Assembly: GCA_002007465.1 (NCBI GenBank)
Contig: LNAC01000065.1
Coordinates: 767,929-831,928, forward strand
Origin: Ailurus styani
Lineage: Eukaryota; Chordata; Mammalia; Carnivora; Ailuridae
Length of the DNA: 64,000 bases
Direction: 5' to 3'
Shown here: positions 35,320-47,367 of the stretch, in pieces
Numbering within the stretch: the first letter of the stretch is position 1
Layout of the letters: each line of letters starts with the position of its first letter
The notes under the pieces: generated by a model
Told to the model about the DNA's origin: nothing
What the model saw: the letters and a program-made list of their open reading frames with translations, nothing else
The model's database searches: none
Translations under genes and position numbers: made by a program

Positions 35320-35933
35320 CGGGGAGCGGGCGGCGGCGGCGGAGGAGGGGGAGGCGGCGGCGGCTGCAGCATCCAGAGCTGGCCGCGGCGGCCGGCGCGC
35401 CCCGCGCACAAAGGCACCCAGCCCCTGGGGACGGCGATGAGCGCTCCGCAGCCTGGGCCCGGACCCCAGCTCCAACTACCACTGCGTGCGCCCAGGGCGC
35501 CGGGGAAGACGCAGGGCGCGCCGGGGGCCGGCGGCCGAGGCGCGGCCCGTGAGCCCTGAGCTCGGGACTGGCCGCCCTCTCGGTCCCGCGCGGGGCTTCT
35601 GCACGGCTAGAGCGCGGGCCTTGGCGCGCCCCCGGGATCCGTGCAGGCAGCGCTGCCCCACTCCCACCCGACCTCTCGCGCCCTCCCGCCGTGCCCGAGC
35701 GCCAACTTCCCCAAGAACGCTCCAACTCCAGGCCGCCCTGCCGGGCCGAGGGGGCGCTGCTGCTGGGCAGGGCGGTGAGGACGCGCCCCTGGCCCTGGGG
35801 CGCCAGCCGGCATCTTCGGGGTCGCTCGGGCGCCCCTGAGTGGGCGGCGGCGGCGGCAGACGGCTCTTCGCCGAGTGCAGGACCTGCCAGCGCCGGCGAT
35901 TCCTCCCGGCAGGCGCTCGCCCTCTCTTTTATG
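35320..35933 (+). other. SPSB4: SPSB4 non-coding exon 1 (5' end approximate)
   Basis: A very GC-rich segment inside the CpG island ends in ATG|GTGAGTAT, a strong splice donor at 35934. It lies 15.9 kb upstream of the exon 2 acceptor on the same strand. In the SPSB4 orthologues I know of, a non-coding CpG-island first exon precedes a long intron, so this is the natural exon 1. The left end is set only by an inverted CCAAT box (CTATTGG, 35243-35249), usually 60-100 bases upstream of a start site. There is no TATA box, so several start sites are likely. The segment contains a GGC-rich run at 35330-35365 and a short upstream ORF at 35437-35559. The exon call is inference; 5' cDNA ends would settle it. 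Confidence 0.65.
35437..35559 (+). CDS. Upstream ORF in SPSB4 exon 1 (40 codons)
   Basis: An ATG at 35437 with a fair context (G at -3) opens a 40-codon frame ending at TGA 35557-35559, entirely inside the inferred exon 1. The predicted peptide is rich in Pro, Gly, Ala and Arg and resembles nothing known; such composition is expected in any GC-rich leader. If it lies downstream of the real start site it could lower translation of the main frame. It is probably not a functional protein. Confidence 0.3.
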   Translation: MSAPQPGPGPQLQLPLRAPRAPGKTQGAPGAGGRGAAREP

Positions 35934-36194
35934 GTGAGTATCGTCCAGCTTTTGGTGAGGGGCGCCCTTGGGCGCGCGGGAGCCGGGCGCCGAGATCCTG
36001 GCAGCGCGGACCTCGTGCGGGCCAGCACTCACCACAACGGGAGCTCCTGGCATGGGTCCTGTCCGGGTTCCCGGGAATTCCTCTCTGCAGGCTGTGGCAG
36101 TCCCAGCCGGCTGGTTTGCGTGCAGGCTTGGGGCGTTTGGGGCTGGCCCCTTGGTGCCGAAGGTTCGAAGCCTACTGCTTTTCTGTGTAAGGCA

Positions 36195-36441
36195 GACAGA
36201 ATGAAAAACTGCCTCCCGAGTCGCCCTGCCTGGGTTTGGGTGCAAGATCCGTCATTCACTTGCTGGGTGACCCTGGGCAAGGCTCCAAACCTCAGTTTCC
36301 TCATCCGTAGGATGGGGATGATCATGGTACCCGTTTTATAGGGGTATTGGCAGGGTCTATGAGGCGAAGCTTATAACGTATGTAGACCTGTGCTTGGCAC
36401 ATAGGAAGTACTCGGTTCAACACTAGCTAGCATTATTATTA
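36195..36441 (-). repeat. MIR, nearly full length
   Basis: ctgggtgaccctgggcaagg, cagtttcctcatccgtagga and cttggcacataggaagtact follow MIR in reverse, just downstream of the exon 1 donor. Confidence 0.85.
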
Positions 36442-37009
36442 GCTGTGTGAGCCCAAGCGTGTCACAACTTTACGGAGCTGTAGCTGCTCCGTCGTCTGCT
36501 TAATGGGGACTGAATAAATTCTGGGGGTCTGCTCGGCGGGGCGGGGTGGGGGAGGGGAATCGGAGCGGTGGAAATCAAGGGCCTGGCACGCAGTAGGCGG
36601 TGATGAAGTGGTGGCTGGTGTTACCGTTTACTCTAGACGATGGGGTAGTTAGGCTGGTGGCCCGGCCCGAGCGCGGCGCGGGGCCAGTTCCTGGCCTTGC
36701 TTGGAGACAAACTTGGTGATGCTCAGGAAGGGAGGGGGTCGCGAGCTCCGCGAGTCACTGGCGGGGGTAGGAGGGCAGGCCTGGGAAGGAGGGAGGAGGG
36801 CAGAGCCTGGAGCGCGGCAAATGTGTCCGCCCCTGTAGCGCAGGACGCGCCGCGGGCTCCGAGCCAGGAGGGGACACCGAGCCCAGGACCTCTCCCTGGT
36901 GGGATAAACTGAGGAAGTGGCCGCTCCAGCCTCCCTCAGGGCCGGGCGTGGACGATTGCGGGCTAGAACCGAGAGGAGGGCGCTTCTGTACCGCTGCCAC
37001 GAAGAGGTG

Positions 37010-37130
37010 GAGAGCTCTGGGCTCCGGAGTCAGGCTAGAGTTCGAATTCAGCCTCCACCACGAGCCCTCGGTGTGACCTTGGGCCAGTACTCTGATCTCT
37101 CCCAGCTCAGTTCCCTCGTCGGCCCCATCC
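37010..37130 (-). repeat. MIR fragment
   Basis: ctccggagtcaggctagagt and gtgtgaccttgggccagtac fit the reverse MIR. Confidence 0.75.
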
Positions 37131-37699
37131 TCCGCGGGGGGCGCTTGCGGGGTGAAGACAGGAGTTCTCTCCTCTCTAGGAATCGGAGCCCCCCATCCTT
37201 CCACCCACCCATCCTGCCCCTCCCCGCAATCTGATGAGCCTAAATCCGGAAGACGTGAAATGTTATGCCTGAGCCTCAGGGAAACGCTATTGAAAGGAGA
37301 ATCCCGGCGGGTCACGGCACCATGGGAAGAGATCAGTGCATTAAATCTCTTCAGTCTCTCTGTCTCTATTTCCCCACCTTCTCACCTCTATCCTCCAACC
37401 AAATCCTGCAGCTTCTGTCACGCAGGCTGAGGGGGAATGCCTCCTCATCCCCAAAACCTTCATTTGTTTCTAAAGCTCTGCAGATTAATGGAGTTTGTGG
37501 AAAGACAGAGTGTCAATAGCATGATACAAGCTTGCTTTACACGAGGGCATATTCCCCTGAAACACATACCCTCTGATTGATTCGATTTTAGAAACTTCTT
37601 TAAATAGTAGTAATACGGAATTTAAGCTACCTTTGGCAAACAACGAAATTCGACTGGCTGGCCATCTCACTCAAATATCTCTCCAGTTTGTATTTCTGT

Positions 37700-38070
37700 T
37701 TTCTTTCAAAGATTGACACGTTCAATTATATAAAAAGAAACTCTGCAGGGAAAAGAAATCACCATAAAGAGTCAAGAGATGTCGGACAAACTGGGGGGAG
37801 AATTGTCACTCTTATCACAAAGGGCTCATCTCTTCAATATATAAAAGGTTTCTCAAGTCAAGCAAAAGAGCAAAACTGGACAAAGACCATTAAGAGTACA
37901 CATACACAAAGTGAAATCGAAATGATACTTAAACATATGACAAGATGCCCTACCTCCCTCAATAGGAAGAATGCAAGTTAACACTACAATGAGATACATT
38001 TACTTCACCTATCAGATTAGCAGATAGAAGCAATAAGCATTTATCAGAAACATCTTTTAAAAATATGAGT
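37700..38070 (+). mobile_element. Old L1 ORF2 C-terminal fragment
   Basis: The phrases gggctcatctcttcaatata and atgcaagttaacactacaat follow the L1 ORF2 3' region. It lies in SPSB4 intron 1 and is interrupted by a SINE at its right end. Confidence 0.65.
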
Positions 38071-38072
38071 GA

Positions 38073-38249
38073 AGGGCACCTGGGTGGCTCCGTCATTAAG
38101 CATCTGCCTTCGGCTCAGGTCATGATCCCAGAGTCCTGGGATCGAGCCCCTGTGTTAGGTTCCCTGCTTGGCAGGAAGTCTGCTTCTCCCTCTCCCACTT
38201 CCCCTCCTTGTGTTCCCTCTCTCACTGTGTCTCTCTCTGTGAAATATGA
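38073..38249 (+). mobile_element. SINEC
   Basis: A full copy has a tail that became the (GAAT)n run that follows. Confidence 0.9.
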
Positions 38250-38291
38250 ATGAATGAATGAATGAATGAATGAATGAATGAATGAATGAAT
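38246..38291 (+). repeat. (GAAT)n microsatellite
   Basis: About eleven tetranucleotide units expand from the SINE tail. Confidence 0.95.
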
Positions 38292-38292
38292 T

Positions 38293-38417
38293 AGGGCACC
38301 TGAGTGGCTTAGTTGATTAAGTATCTGAGTCTTGGTATCAGGTCAGGTCTTGATTTCAGGGTTGTGAGTTCAAGCCCCATGTTGGGCTCCCAACAGTGGC
38401 CTACCTGAAAAAAACAA
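38293..38417 (+). mobile_element. SINEC, older partial copy
   Basis: The older-type head (agggcacctgagtggcttag) stops after gttgggctcccaacagtggc, without the CT-rich part. Confidence 0.8.
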
Positions 38418-38620
38418 TCAAAGCTCTCTCCATCTTAGAACCCCCACAAAGGTGCCCTGCAGTAAACTCTAGACACCTCTGGGTTTCCAGGTCTGGCTAC
38501 TGTCCCCTTCTCCCTTTGTCATTGCTTTCTTCTCTCATTGCCTTTCATTCCCTGGCCTTTCTGGTTTTGCTACAACACTTGAAGGACTTCATTTGCTGTT
38601 CCCCTGCTTTTTGTCTTGGC

Positions 38621-38697
38621 TTTTCTTTCTTTCTTTCTTTTTTCTTTCTTTCTTTCTTTTTTCTTTCTTTCTTTCTTTTTCTTTCTTTCTTTCTCTT

Positions 38698-38740
<43 letters not shown>

Positions 38741-38756
38741 CTCTTCCTTCCTTCCT
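38621..38756 (+). repeat. (TTTC)n/(TC)n microsatellite
   Basis: A pure pyrimidine run is joined to the T-rich end of the adjacent reverse SINE. Confidence 0.96.
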
Positions 38757-38925
38757 TGAGAAAGAGTGTGAGTGGTTGTAGTGGGGGAAGGGATAGAGGA
38801 GAGAGAGAAAGAGAATCTCAAGCAGACTAAGCGCTGAGTGGAGCTTGATCTCAGAACCCTGAGATCATGACCTGAGCAGAAATCAAGCGTTGGTTGCTTA
38901 GCCGACTGAGCCACCCAGCCACCCC
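38757..38925 (-). mobile_element. SINEC, older subfamily
   Basis: A reverse copy (gagaatctcaagcagactaa; gactgagccacccagccacc) lies right of the pyrimidine microsatellite. Confidence 0.85.
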
Positions 38926-39079
38926 TCTTCCCTTTTCTTAAGACTTGTTCCTTCACTCATCTCCCAGGAAATGGGCAAGACCTGGGCCGATACAGAGTTC
39001 CTCAGCCCTCTGTGAAGACACCCAGTTAACTCACCGTATGGGGGCTGCTTAATTCTCCCTGAGTTGCCTGGCCTGTTTT

Positions 39080-39299
39080 ATTTTTTTATTTTTTTTATTT
39101 TTTTAAAGATTTTTATTTTTTTATTTCACAGAGGGAGAGAGATCACAAGGAGGCAGAGAGGCAGGCAGAGAGAGGGGGGAGGGGAAGCAGGCTCCCTGCT
39201 GAGCAGAGAGCCCGATGCGGGCCTCGGGATCCCAGGACCCTGAGATCATGACTGAGCCAAAAGCAGAGGCTTTAACCCACTGAGCCACCCAGGCGCCCA
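39080..39299 (-). mobile_element. SINEC, TSD
   Basis: A reverse full copy has a 13-base TSD (cctggcctgtttt) at 39067-39079 and 39300-39312. Confidence 0.94.
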
Positions 39300-39486
39300 C
39301 CTGGCCTGTTTTCATATAGCCAGGCTATTGAAAGATCTCTTCTCTGTTAGTATAAGAACAAAGGGTCTCAGACAACTCCCTTGCTGGAACAGGCCATTCA
39401 ATGTGGAAAATCTTGGGGGTGATAGGACCTGGAGTGAAGTGATCAGAAGTTTCTGCTTCATAGTCATTTAAAAAAATAAGTACATA

Positions 39487-39700
39487 GGGACGCCCGGGTG
39501 GCTCAGTCAGTTGAGCCTCTGACTCTTGGTTTTGGCTCCTGTCGTGATCTCCTGGGTGTGGGATAGAGCCCCGTGCTGGGCTCTGTGCTCAGCACGGAGT
39601 CTTCTTGAGATTCTCTCTCTCTGCCCCACCCCCTGAGGGAGAGACTCTGAATCTCTCTCTCAAATAAGTAAGTAGAATCTAAAAAAATAAATAACTAAAT
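39487..39700 (+). mobile_element. SINEC, older subfamily
   Basis: gggacgcccgggtggctcag and cttcttgagattctctctct mark an older copy with an A-rich tail. Confidence 0.87.
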
Positions 39701-40429
39701 ACATAAACGTCTGCACTTATGTGAATATAACTGTACATATTTGGTAAAGAAGATCTACAGCAAAAAATACATAAAATATCAACACATTTCTAAATAAAAC
39801 ATGGTGCCTAAATAAGTCACCTAGTTTATCTGCCGCTGCTCTGCTGAAGAAATCTGGAGGCTGTGGGAAAAACACTTGTCTGTACTGAACCCCTTGGGAA
39901 AGAGGATGGTGAACGCAAATCAGATATCATGGGCCCTGTGAACCTTTCTGGGGCAGTGTTGTCTACATGTGACTTTTGCTTCGTATGTCAAGTTGAGAAC
40001 TCAATTCCCATTTCAAGTGTGTACTTTAATTATGAGGAAAAAATTGCTCATCGTTAAAAATGCAAGCTATACAGGAGATGTGGAGTAGATAATCCCTTCT
40101 TCAACCCAGCGGGTGGTTTCTCACCTAGCCAGAGGTCGCAGGTGCTAGCTGGGTGCTGGCTGTGCCAACAAGAAATGCGGCACGCAGTGCAGAAGACAAC
40201 AAGGACGGGGACGCAGGGAGATGGAGGGCTGGCACTGAGGCTGCTGGGCTTGCTTGTGGGGAGAGATCAGCCAGGCAAGGGGAAGTGGGAAGGCTCCCAG
40301 GACAACAAGGTGTGGACCAGATGTAGTGCTTGGGGGAGTCCGGCATGGCTGCTCTGAGCTGGGCCGTGCTGGGAGGCAGCGTGGGAGAACTAAGCAGGAG
40401 CAGGTTTTGGGGACTCTCGTGCCAAGCTG

Positions 40430-41000
40430 TGGGGTGCAGCTTCCCCCTGAGAAGCCACCCGGAGAGGTGAATGGGAAGATGGGTGGTGGCTTGGTCAGAG
40501 TTACCCCTTGGCAGCTTGGAAGGGGGGTTAGGGGACACAGACTGAGTCAAGGAGCCGGGTTAGGAGACCATTGCCATAATCCAGGCAACAGCTGAGCTAA
40601 GGGAGAGCTAAAGGCGCTCAGTGATAGAGACAGAGAGATGGCAGGATCCACGGCAGAAACGGGGTGTGCAGAGAGGAGCTTGGTATGCTGGAGAGGGATG
40701 AAGCTGAAGTTCAGCTCTGGGCATGTAGATTCCGAGGTGCCAATGGGGTCCCCAGAGTTCTGACATCTGGAGAGGGCGAGCATACCCCCCTCCAACTCCC
40801 CAGGGGGAGGCTTGTGGTTGAAAAAGGCCAGCTGGCTTTACAAGGTTGTTTGAAGGAGCACCTAATCTGATGGTGGTTAGAAGCTTCCAGAAAGAGGGTT
40901 CTGGGGCTGAGGAGAGAAGGCAGGGCTGGAGACCCAGTTTGGAAGAGTCTGCAGAGGCCAGAAGTGAGAGGAGGAGAACCTGAAGATATGACCTAGGGGG
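40430..41000. repeat. Possible old interspersed repeat, unassigned
   Basis: gagaccattgccataatcca and ctctgggcatgtagattccg resemble phrases seen in a common ancient mammalian repeat. The family is not named. Confidence 0.35.
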
Positions 41001-41005
41001 CGCCC
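40991..41005 (+). promoter_or_regulatory. CTCF-like motif in SPSB4 intron 1
   Basis: The sequence acctagggggcgccc, in intron 1, has the core of a CTCF site on the + strand, the same orientation as the two intergenic motifs. Confidence 0.35.
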
Positions 41006-42268
41006 CATTTCCAGAGCAGCCAAGGTGCATCCTGGCTCATCCTGGAGCCAGGAGGTGACAGGAAGCTGCCATGAGTTCTCGGCCTCCATGTGCGCACAGA
41101 GGGACAGGTCCAGAGCAGCTCCCAAGTCACCCACAGGGCTTAGTGCTGGGAAATGCCACTGATGGTGAACCCAGAGGCCTGCCTGCTCCAGGAGGGAGCT
41201 GAGGTGGTTCTGGTTAGCCGGGCCACAAAGATGGCTCCCCTCTCAGCCACAGACCAGGACATAGGTTAATCACACAGCTTCCTGGGGCCAGGGGCTCCCT
41301 CCCACCTGGCCCTCCTTCACCTCTCTCTCTCTCTCCCCCAGATCTCCCTGTTTCCCTGCTTTCTCACCAGCCCCTTTCCTCTCTTGTCCACTCCCTGGTC
41401 TCTCAAAAATACTCCTGGAGACACCTCAGGCTTCACAGAGGGACCCTCAGAAATCCCAGCAGGGGCCTCTCCTGATCTCCTGGATCAAGCCTGAGGCCTG
41501 AATAAATTTGCTTTTCTTTCAGGCATCCTGAGTTTTCCCACAACCAGTTATACCAAATAAATGAGAGATAAACGAGGGGCTGGACATGAAGATTATTGTG
41601 TTTCCCTCATAGAACGTTCCCCAGGAGGGTCCCAATGTGTAGCGCCCTCCCCCACCTCTGCGTTCCAGCTTTGAGCCTGAGCCACTCCGGGCCTCACAGA
41701 GGCCAGCTGCCTCCCCAGAACAAGCCACATGTGCCCGGGACCACCCTCTGGGCACAGGGGCAGCTGCAGGGTGACCAGGCCTCTGGCCTTGCTGCCTCGG
41801 AGGTGTGTCTCTTTCAAATGACCTTGTAGATAGAGCATGCTGGGCTGGTCGCCGCCCAGCAAGCTCCTTCATCCCATCCTCAGCCCTCCTTGCTGGCTGA
41901 CAGCCTGAGCTTCTGCCTTGGGGGCTCCTGGCTCAGTCACGCGTGGGAGGATTCCCATGGAAACCCCACAAGAAGGAGCGGCTCGGGGAAGCCTCATTGA
42001 TTTGCGCTCTAGGAAGGCAGGCGTGAGACGGTTCCACCTGGAACTGGACAGATGGCTGTCTTTGTGAGCTCCAGGGAAGAAAGGACTCGCCCAGCCCATT
42101 GTAGCATGAGCTCCATGCATGTGTAGAGAGGGGGAAAGATAATGGGTATCTGGGGGCAGAACTTTCTAGGCTCTTCAGTTCATTCGTCATTGGTGGTTTT
42201 GTGCTGAATGAGGTCTTTTAATAAAACAGCCCCCTCACAACTTAATATTTGTGCTAAGAAAATCTTAA

Positions 42269-42474
42269 GAGACCTTTTTTTTTTTTTAAAGATTTTATTT
42301 ATTTATTTGAGAGAGAAAGAGAGTGAGAGAGAGCATGAGAGGGGAGAAGGTCAGAGGGAGAAGCAGACTCCCCATGGAGCTGGGAGCCTGATGTGGGACT
42401 CGATCCCGGGACTCTGGGACCATGACATGAGCCAAAGGCAGTCACTTAACCAACTGAGCCACCCAGGCGTCCCA
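42269..42474 (-). mobile_element. SINEC, 20-base TSD
   Basis: A reverse full copy lies between perfect 20-base repeats (ttgtgctaagaaaatcttaa) at 42249-42268 and 42475-42494, the longest intact TSD in the window. Confidence 0.96.
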
Positions 42475-45400
42475 TTGTGCTAAGAAAATCTTAAAAACAT
42501 CCCAGTCGAACCAGATTCTGGTAGGTATCATCGGCGCCAGTGTACGGAGGCAAAAAACGAAGAAATGACGATGGTAAATGGATTGGCCGGGCTCATGGCG
42601 CTCTGTACCTCCAGCTCGTGCCTCCGTGGAGGCTTCTTTGGCTCATTTGCTCAGGCTTGTGCTCTGTGTAGACGTTGGGCTAGCACTTGCTCTGCGCCAG
42701 CCCCATTTGGGAGTCCTGGGACTGCGATGAGGAGAGTTTTCCTGGGGCGTGGGGGAGGCAGCCGCACAGCCTCCTGTGATAAGGCTGGTGGAGACAAGTG
42801 TGACAGCTTTTCGGGCAGGGCAGGGGCTCCCCAGAGATGCTGATCCCCGAGCTGAATTACCCAGATGTGTGCACGTGGGGGTGTGCAGGGAGAGAGGAGG
42901 GACAAAGGCCGCAGCGTGGTAGGACAGGGATGTGTGGGCTTACGTGCACCTGTTGGGAAATTCTGGCAGGTTGGTGGGAATGCAGTGAAGGGGTTTGTGG
43001 AGGAGGGTGGGCGGGGGAGCCCTGGGGGAGGTGAGGGTAGGGGTCTGCCCTTTATCCTGCTGTGAAGGATTGTAAGCAGGGGTCTGATTAGATTAGCCTT
43101 GCATTTTACAACTGCTGTGGTATGTATTTGAAAGCAATAGGAGTCTATTAAAGGAATTCAAATGGGATCAGACTGCGCTGTTTTTTACAGTCCTTGCCAT
43201 CATTCAGACCTTGGCTGGGTGTGACCCCTTTGGTGTGAGCTCTCCCTAGAGGGAAGCGATCTGGTTTTAGACCTTCCTGTAGCCTCAGATCCCCAGGGAG
43301 GCAGTGTTACTGTTGGTTAAAAGAAGGAACGAAATCCATACCCACCCTGAGTCTGAAGCCAGAGGCCGGCCTGAGGGGAGGGCAGCTCACCCAGTCATTA
43401 CCAATTCCTGCAGCGTCCGTCTCTCGGCCAGCCCCACGCCTGGTGAGCGCAGCCAGCCGGGCCTCTGAGAATGGGGTTTCTGGTCCCGCCGCGTCTGGAC
43501 CCTGAGCGTCACGTTTCGCAGACCGCTGAGGCTCCTTCGGCAGGCCAGCCTCAACGCTTCAGATTTCCTCATTTCTCTGCCGGGTTGCAACACCCCAGCA
43601 GGGTCCCCGGAAGGGCAATTGGCAATTTGGGTTTTTGTTTTCTTGCTCAGCCGTCACTGAAGCCCTGGGGCGGACCCTGCCGGTTAATGTCATTAAGCAT
43701 CCCATCCAAGCAGAGACTAGGAAATGAAGTGTGGTTTGGGGGGAATGGGACAGAGGCCCCATTAGGCGGTGTGTGGTGTGCCCTCTGCTTACTGGGTTAA
43801 GAGAGGATGTGATTCCTAGCAGGGATTTGGACTTTGTTGTAGCTCCTCTATGCCTGGCCCAGTGCCAGGGTCTGTGGTGGAGACAAGAAGAGAAATGCGA
43901 CAGGGATCCATTCCTTCTGGCTGAAGGCTGAAGAGAAAAGGCAGGGTCTGAGTCTGATGGTGCTCCTGTTCTATCCCCGGCTCCCAGCAGCCCAGGGTCC
44001 AGCACATGGCAGCTGCCCTCTAAGGGTTTGTTGAGTGAATAAGTGAGCACTGAGGCAGGAAGCATGCTTGGCAGCATCTAGCAAAGGGGCAGACTGGAGA
44101 TAGCCAAGTCAGCTGCTCAGAGGAGACGACAGTGTCAGTGACACAACTAGGCCCCGTGTCCCCGTCTCCTGACTACATCCTCTAAAAAGAACAGAAAGTG
44201 AGACCTCCCTGTAGCTCAGGGCTACCTCCCCACACTCATACAGATGTTCTGCCATCTTCAAAGCATGGTGCCTGTTTGTGCAGCCGGGAGCAGAGCAGCC
44301 CAGGTGAAAGCTTCCTGTGCTCAGAGGAACGTCTCTCGAGGCAGAAAGAAATGCAGATCAGCAGGACCAGAGAGCCCAGGCCGGCTCTGGGCAGACAGAG
44401 TTATGGGGCAGGTTCCTTGAGGGCCGGTGGATCAGGGCAGGCTTCCTGGAGAAGGTGGAGCTGTCGGTCAAGGATTGGGGAGATGAAGGAAGGGCTAGGG
44501 ACTCTACCCACCTGGACAAAGACTTGAAGCCTGACCAGTAGGCCGGGTTTAGGATCTGGGACTGTGTTACTAACTTCCTTCTCCCGACTCTGGCCTGCAG
44601 TCATTCTGATCCTGACCATTGCCTCTAACAGTTTCCATGGGACTCAAACCAAATTATTTAGCCCCTCTTTTATTTGCTATTTGTGACCAGTTAAAGGGAA
44701 CTTTTAGGAGGTCCTTAAGGAGCTGGAACTTCCTTGGGGTGAGGCCTGCAGGGGCAGGGAGTCCCACTTAGGTCCAGGGAAGGTGAGGGCAGAATGGACC
44801 GTGCACTGCAGACCAGGAGCCGGGCTAGAAGCTGAGACTTAGTCCCCTATTATTGAGCTTGTGCACTGACCCCCATTCTTTGCTGCTCTGAACTACTCTG
44901 CCCTTTGCTCTGTAGCAGAAGACTAGCACACACCCATGGTCCTTTCTTTAGGATGCATCCAAGGGGCTGAAATGGCCATGTCAGAGAACATACACAGTTT
45001 AAAGGAGCACTTCACATTTCCCACGTAGCTCCTGGAGGCCCGTTGGCATTCCAGATTTTACAGACAACCTTGCAAAGGCAGGCAAGGTTAGCCCAGAGTT
45101 AGTGGCAATTTTCAGGCGAGTCTCAGAGAGGTCATGTCCTGGCCTGGGACCCAGTGGGCAGCCGGGCATTCAAACCCTGACCTTCATTCCATTACTTGGT
45201 GGCGAGTTTTCCATTAGTGGATTTGAGCACTCCGGGTGGACCCTGCCATGGGATGAGCCGCGAAGGGGCGGTCTGTTAGAGGTCTGCCTTGCCTTACCCC
45301 CAGTGTGGGCAGCCTTACAGACCCCCACCTGCCACTAATGGGGCAGAGATCCTGAGGCCCTCAGTGACCCAGCATGGGTGTTCTTGGGGGATGTGGCGTG

Positions 45401-45789
45401 GCTGTTGCTTTCAAACACATTAAAGGTGTCTCTTCAACAGCAACAACTCCAGAGCTGGCCTGGTTGCGTACAAGGATGAAGCTGTTGCCCTTAGACACGT
45501 CCCGTGCAGGTCACACTGCACTGAACACTGTGGCCATCGTGCACAGGCCTCGTCCTCAGCAGTGTGGAAGAAGCTGGGAGAGCACGGCCTTGGCCTGCCG
45601 TGGCCCTGGGGTCCGTCTCAGTCCTGCCCCTTGCCGGGAACCTCTCTGCACCTGTTTCCTCTTTTGGATAAAGGGGCAGATGCCTTCCAGTTCCTGTGAA
45701 GTAGCTCTCATGCCGCCTGGCACAGAGTGAGTGCAGATACCTACGGTTAGTGATGGAGAAAGACAGAGGAGCACACGTCCTGCGGACTT

Positions 45790-45900
45790 GGGGTTCAAGA
45801 TGGGAGCAGCTCCACTGTCTATTAGCCAGGTCACTTTGCTCAGGCTGCTACCTCTTGGCACCACAGTTTCCTGGTCTGTTAGAATGGGACCATAAGGTGC
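45790..45900 (-). repeat. MIR fragment
   Basis: tattagccaggtcactttgc and cacagtttcctggtctgtta fit the reverse MIR. Confidence 0.6.
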
Positions 45901-46309
45901 CTTTAAGCGAATTACAAAAGCTGCCGATTCCAACCCCCTCGAAGTCAGATGTGCTAGGACAGACTGTAAGACTTACAGAGATGATCCTGGATGAGTGTTG
46001 GTTCTGTTAATTGAATCCCCATACACACCCTGCACCTCTCACAGGTTAGCTTGCTTATTTTTCATAATTGGTTGAGGCTCAAAGGCTGGGTGAAGGTTGC
46101 TATGAAGCTCCAAGGTGAACAGAGGAAAAAGCAAGTGGTCTTGTTAACTGAACTACAGTGTCCAGCTTTCTTGTAGATACAACTGGTCCTCATTTCCATT
46201 TGGGCCCTTTGGGTTAAATACTCCACCTGCACTGCACTCCCCCACCACCGCCCTTTTGCTCCTCCCTCACCCTCCACATTACTGGCAGCATACCACACAG
46301 AATGTTCTG

Positions 46310-47150
46310 CACCTTGTTTGTTCGACTTCATCTCTCTGTTGACTCCTCCATGTCAGTACATTCTTTTCTCCAGCTGCATAGTATTCCATCATATGATTTA
46401 CCAAAATTTATTTAGCCTTAGTTTGGGTTTTTCCCAATATTTTGTTATTACAAACAAAATATTTGTTTTGCTGCCTAAGTATATATGTAATATATGTATA
46501 TAATATTTAATATACACATGTTGTTTATATATAATACATAATATATGTGTATGATGTATTATACATATGTATGTCACTCTGCACATTTAATACTGAATAA
46601 ATACTGGAAGTGGAATTGCTAGATCAAAGGGAATGTGCATTTGCAGTTCTGAGAGATGGTGCTAATTCATTCTCCACCGAGGTTACACCATTTTACCTTC
46701 AGGTTAGCAACGTATGAGCCTGTCTTCTTCTCCAAGAAGGTGTTATCTAATTTTTTGAGCTTTGCTAATCTGATAGACAAAACTGGCATTTCATTGTAGT
46801 TCTAACTTGTTTCTCTTTTAGTATGCATTTGGTAGAACATCTTCTCAAAAGAGCTGTTTTACTTTTTGTGTGTACAATTTGTTGTATCTTTCACATTCTG
46901 TATGTGGGTTGGTCTTCTCTGACCAATTTATAGTAGTTTGTCATATATTTGTAATTTGTGTCCTAAGTATTTCTCCGTATTGAAACAACAAGCTAATCTC
47001 TTTTATGGGCTTTTTGCTATACCATTTGGTTACTTCCCATTTTCATTTCTTATTTCTTATGTTTGGATCTTCTCTCTCCATTAAATGATTAGATTAAGTG
47101 GTTGATGTGTTTTATTGTTTCTTTATTTTAGTCATCAAAGTCCTACATTT
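46310..47150 (-). mobile_element. L1M-class ORF2 C-terminal fragment
   Basis: The reverse text (gcatagtattccatcatatg; gtggaattgctagatcaaag; gctaatctgatagacaaaac) follows the L1 ORF2 end. An AT-rich patch at 46478-46575 interrupts it. Confidence 0.7.
46478..46575. repeat. AT-rich (TATA)n-like patch
   Basis: Imperfect TATA/TATG alternation lies inside the L1M fragment. Confidence 0.85.
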
Positions 47151-47163
47151 AAATATATTTAGT

Positions 47164-47367
47164 GGGCGCCTGGGTGGCTCAGTGGGTTAAAGCCTCTGCT
47201 TTCGGCTCAGGTCATGATCTCAGCGTCCTGGGATCGAGGCCCACATCAGGCTCTCTGCTCCGCAGGGAGCCTGCTTCCTCCTCTCCCTGTCTCTCTGCCT
47301 GCCTCTCTGCCTACTTGTAATCTCTCTCTCTGTGTCAAATAAATAAATAAAATCTTTAAAAAAATAT
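47164..47367 (+). mobile_element. SINEC (young), TSD
   Basis: A full copy has an 11-base TSD (atatatttagt) at 47153-47163 and 47368-47378. Confidence 0.93.

Larger units (their letters stand above)
34880..36060 (+). promoter_or_regulatory. SPSB4: CpG-island promoter of SPSB4
   Basis: CpG dinucleotides and G+C rise abruptly from about 34.88 kb and fall off after about 36.06 kb. The island contains GC-box-like runs (for example gcgggcggggg near 35057), an inverted CCAAT box at 35243-35249 and no TATA box, as is typical of dispersed CpG promoters of regulated developmental or signalling genes. It spans the inferred exon 1 and its donor. It is free of recognisable SINE and L1 insertions, unlike the DNA on either side. 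Confidence 0.8.

Noticed and set aside
35029..36245. Long open frames in and around the CpG island (+ 35029-35559; - 35273-36028; - 35607-36245)
   Set aside because: GC-rich DNA has few stop codons, so long chance frames are expected. The translations are Pro/Arg/Ala/Gly-rich without domains, and they conflict with the exon 1 donor and the known non-coding leader.
38396..38956. Phe/Ser- and Arg/Lys/Glu-rich frames in the pyrimidine tract
   Set aside because: They are translations of the TTTC/TC microsatellite.
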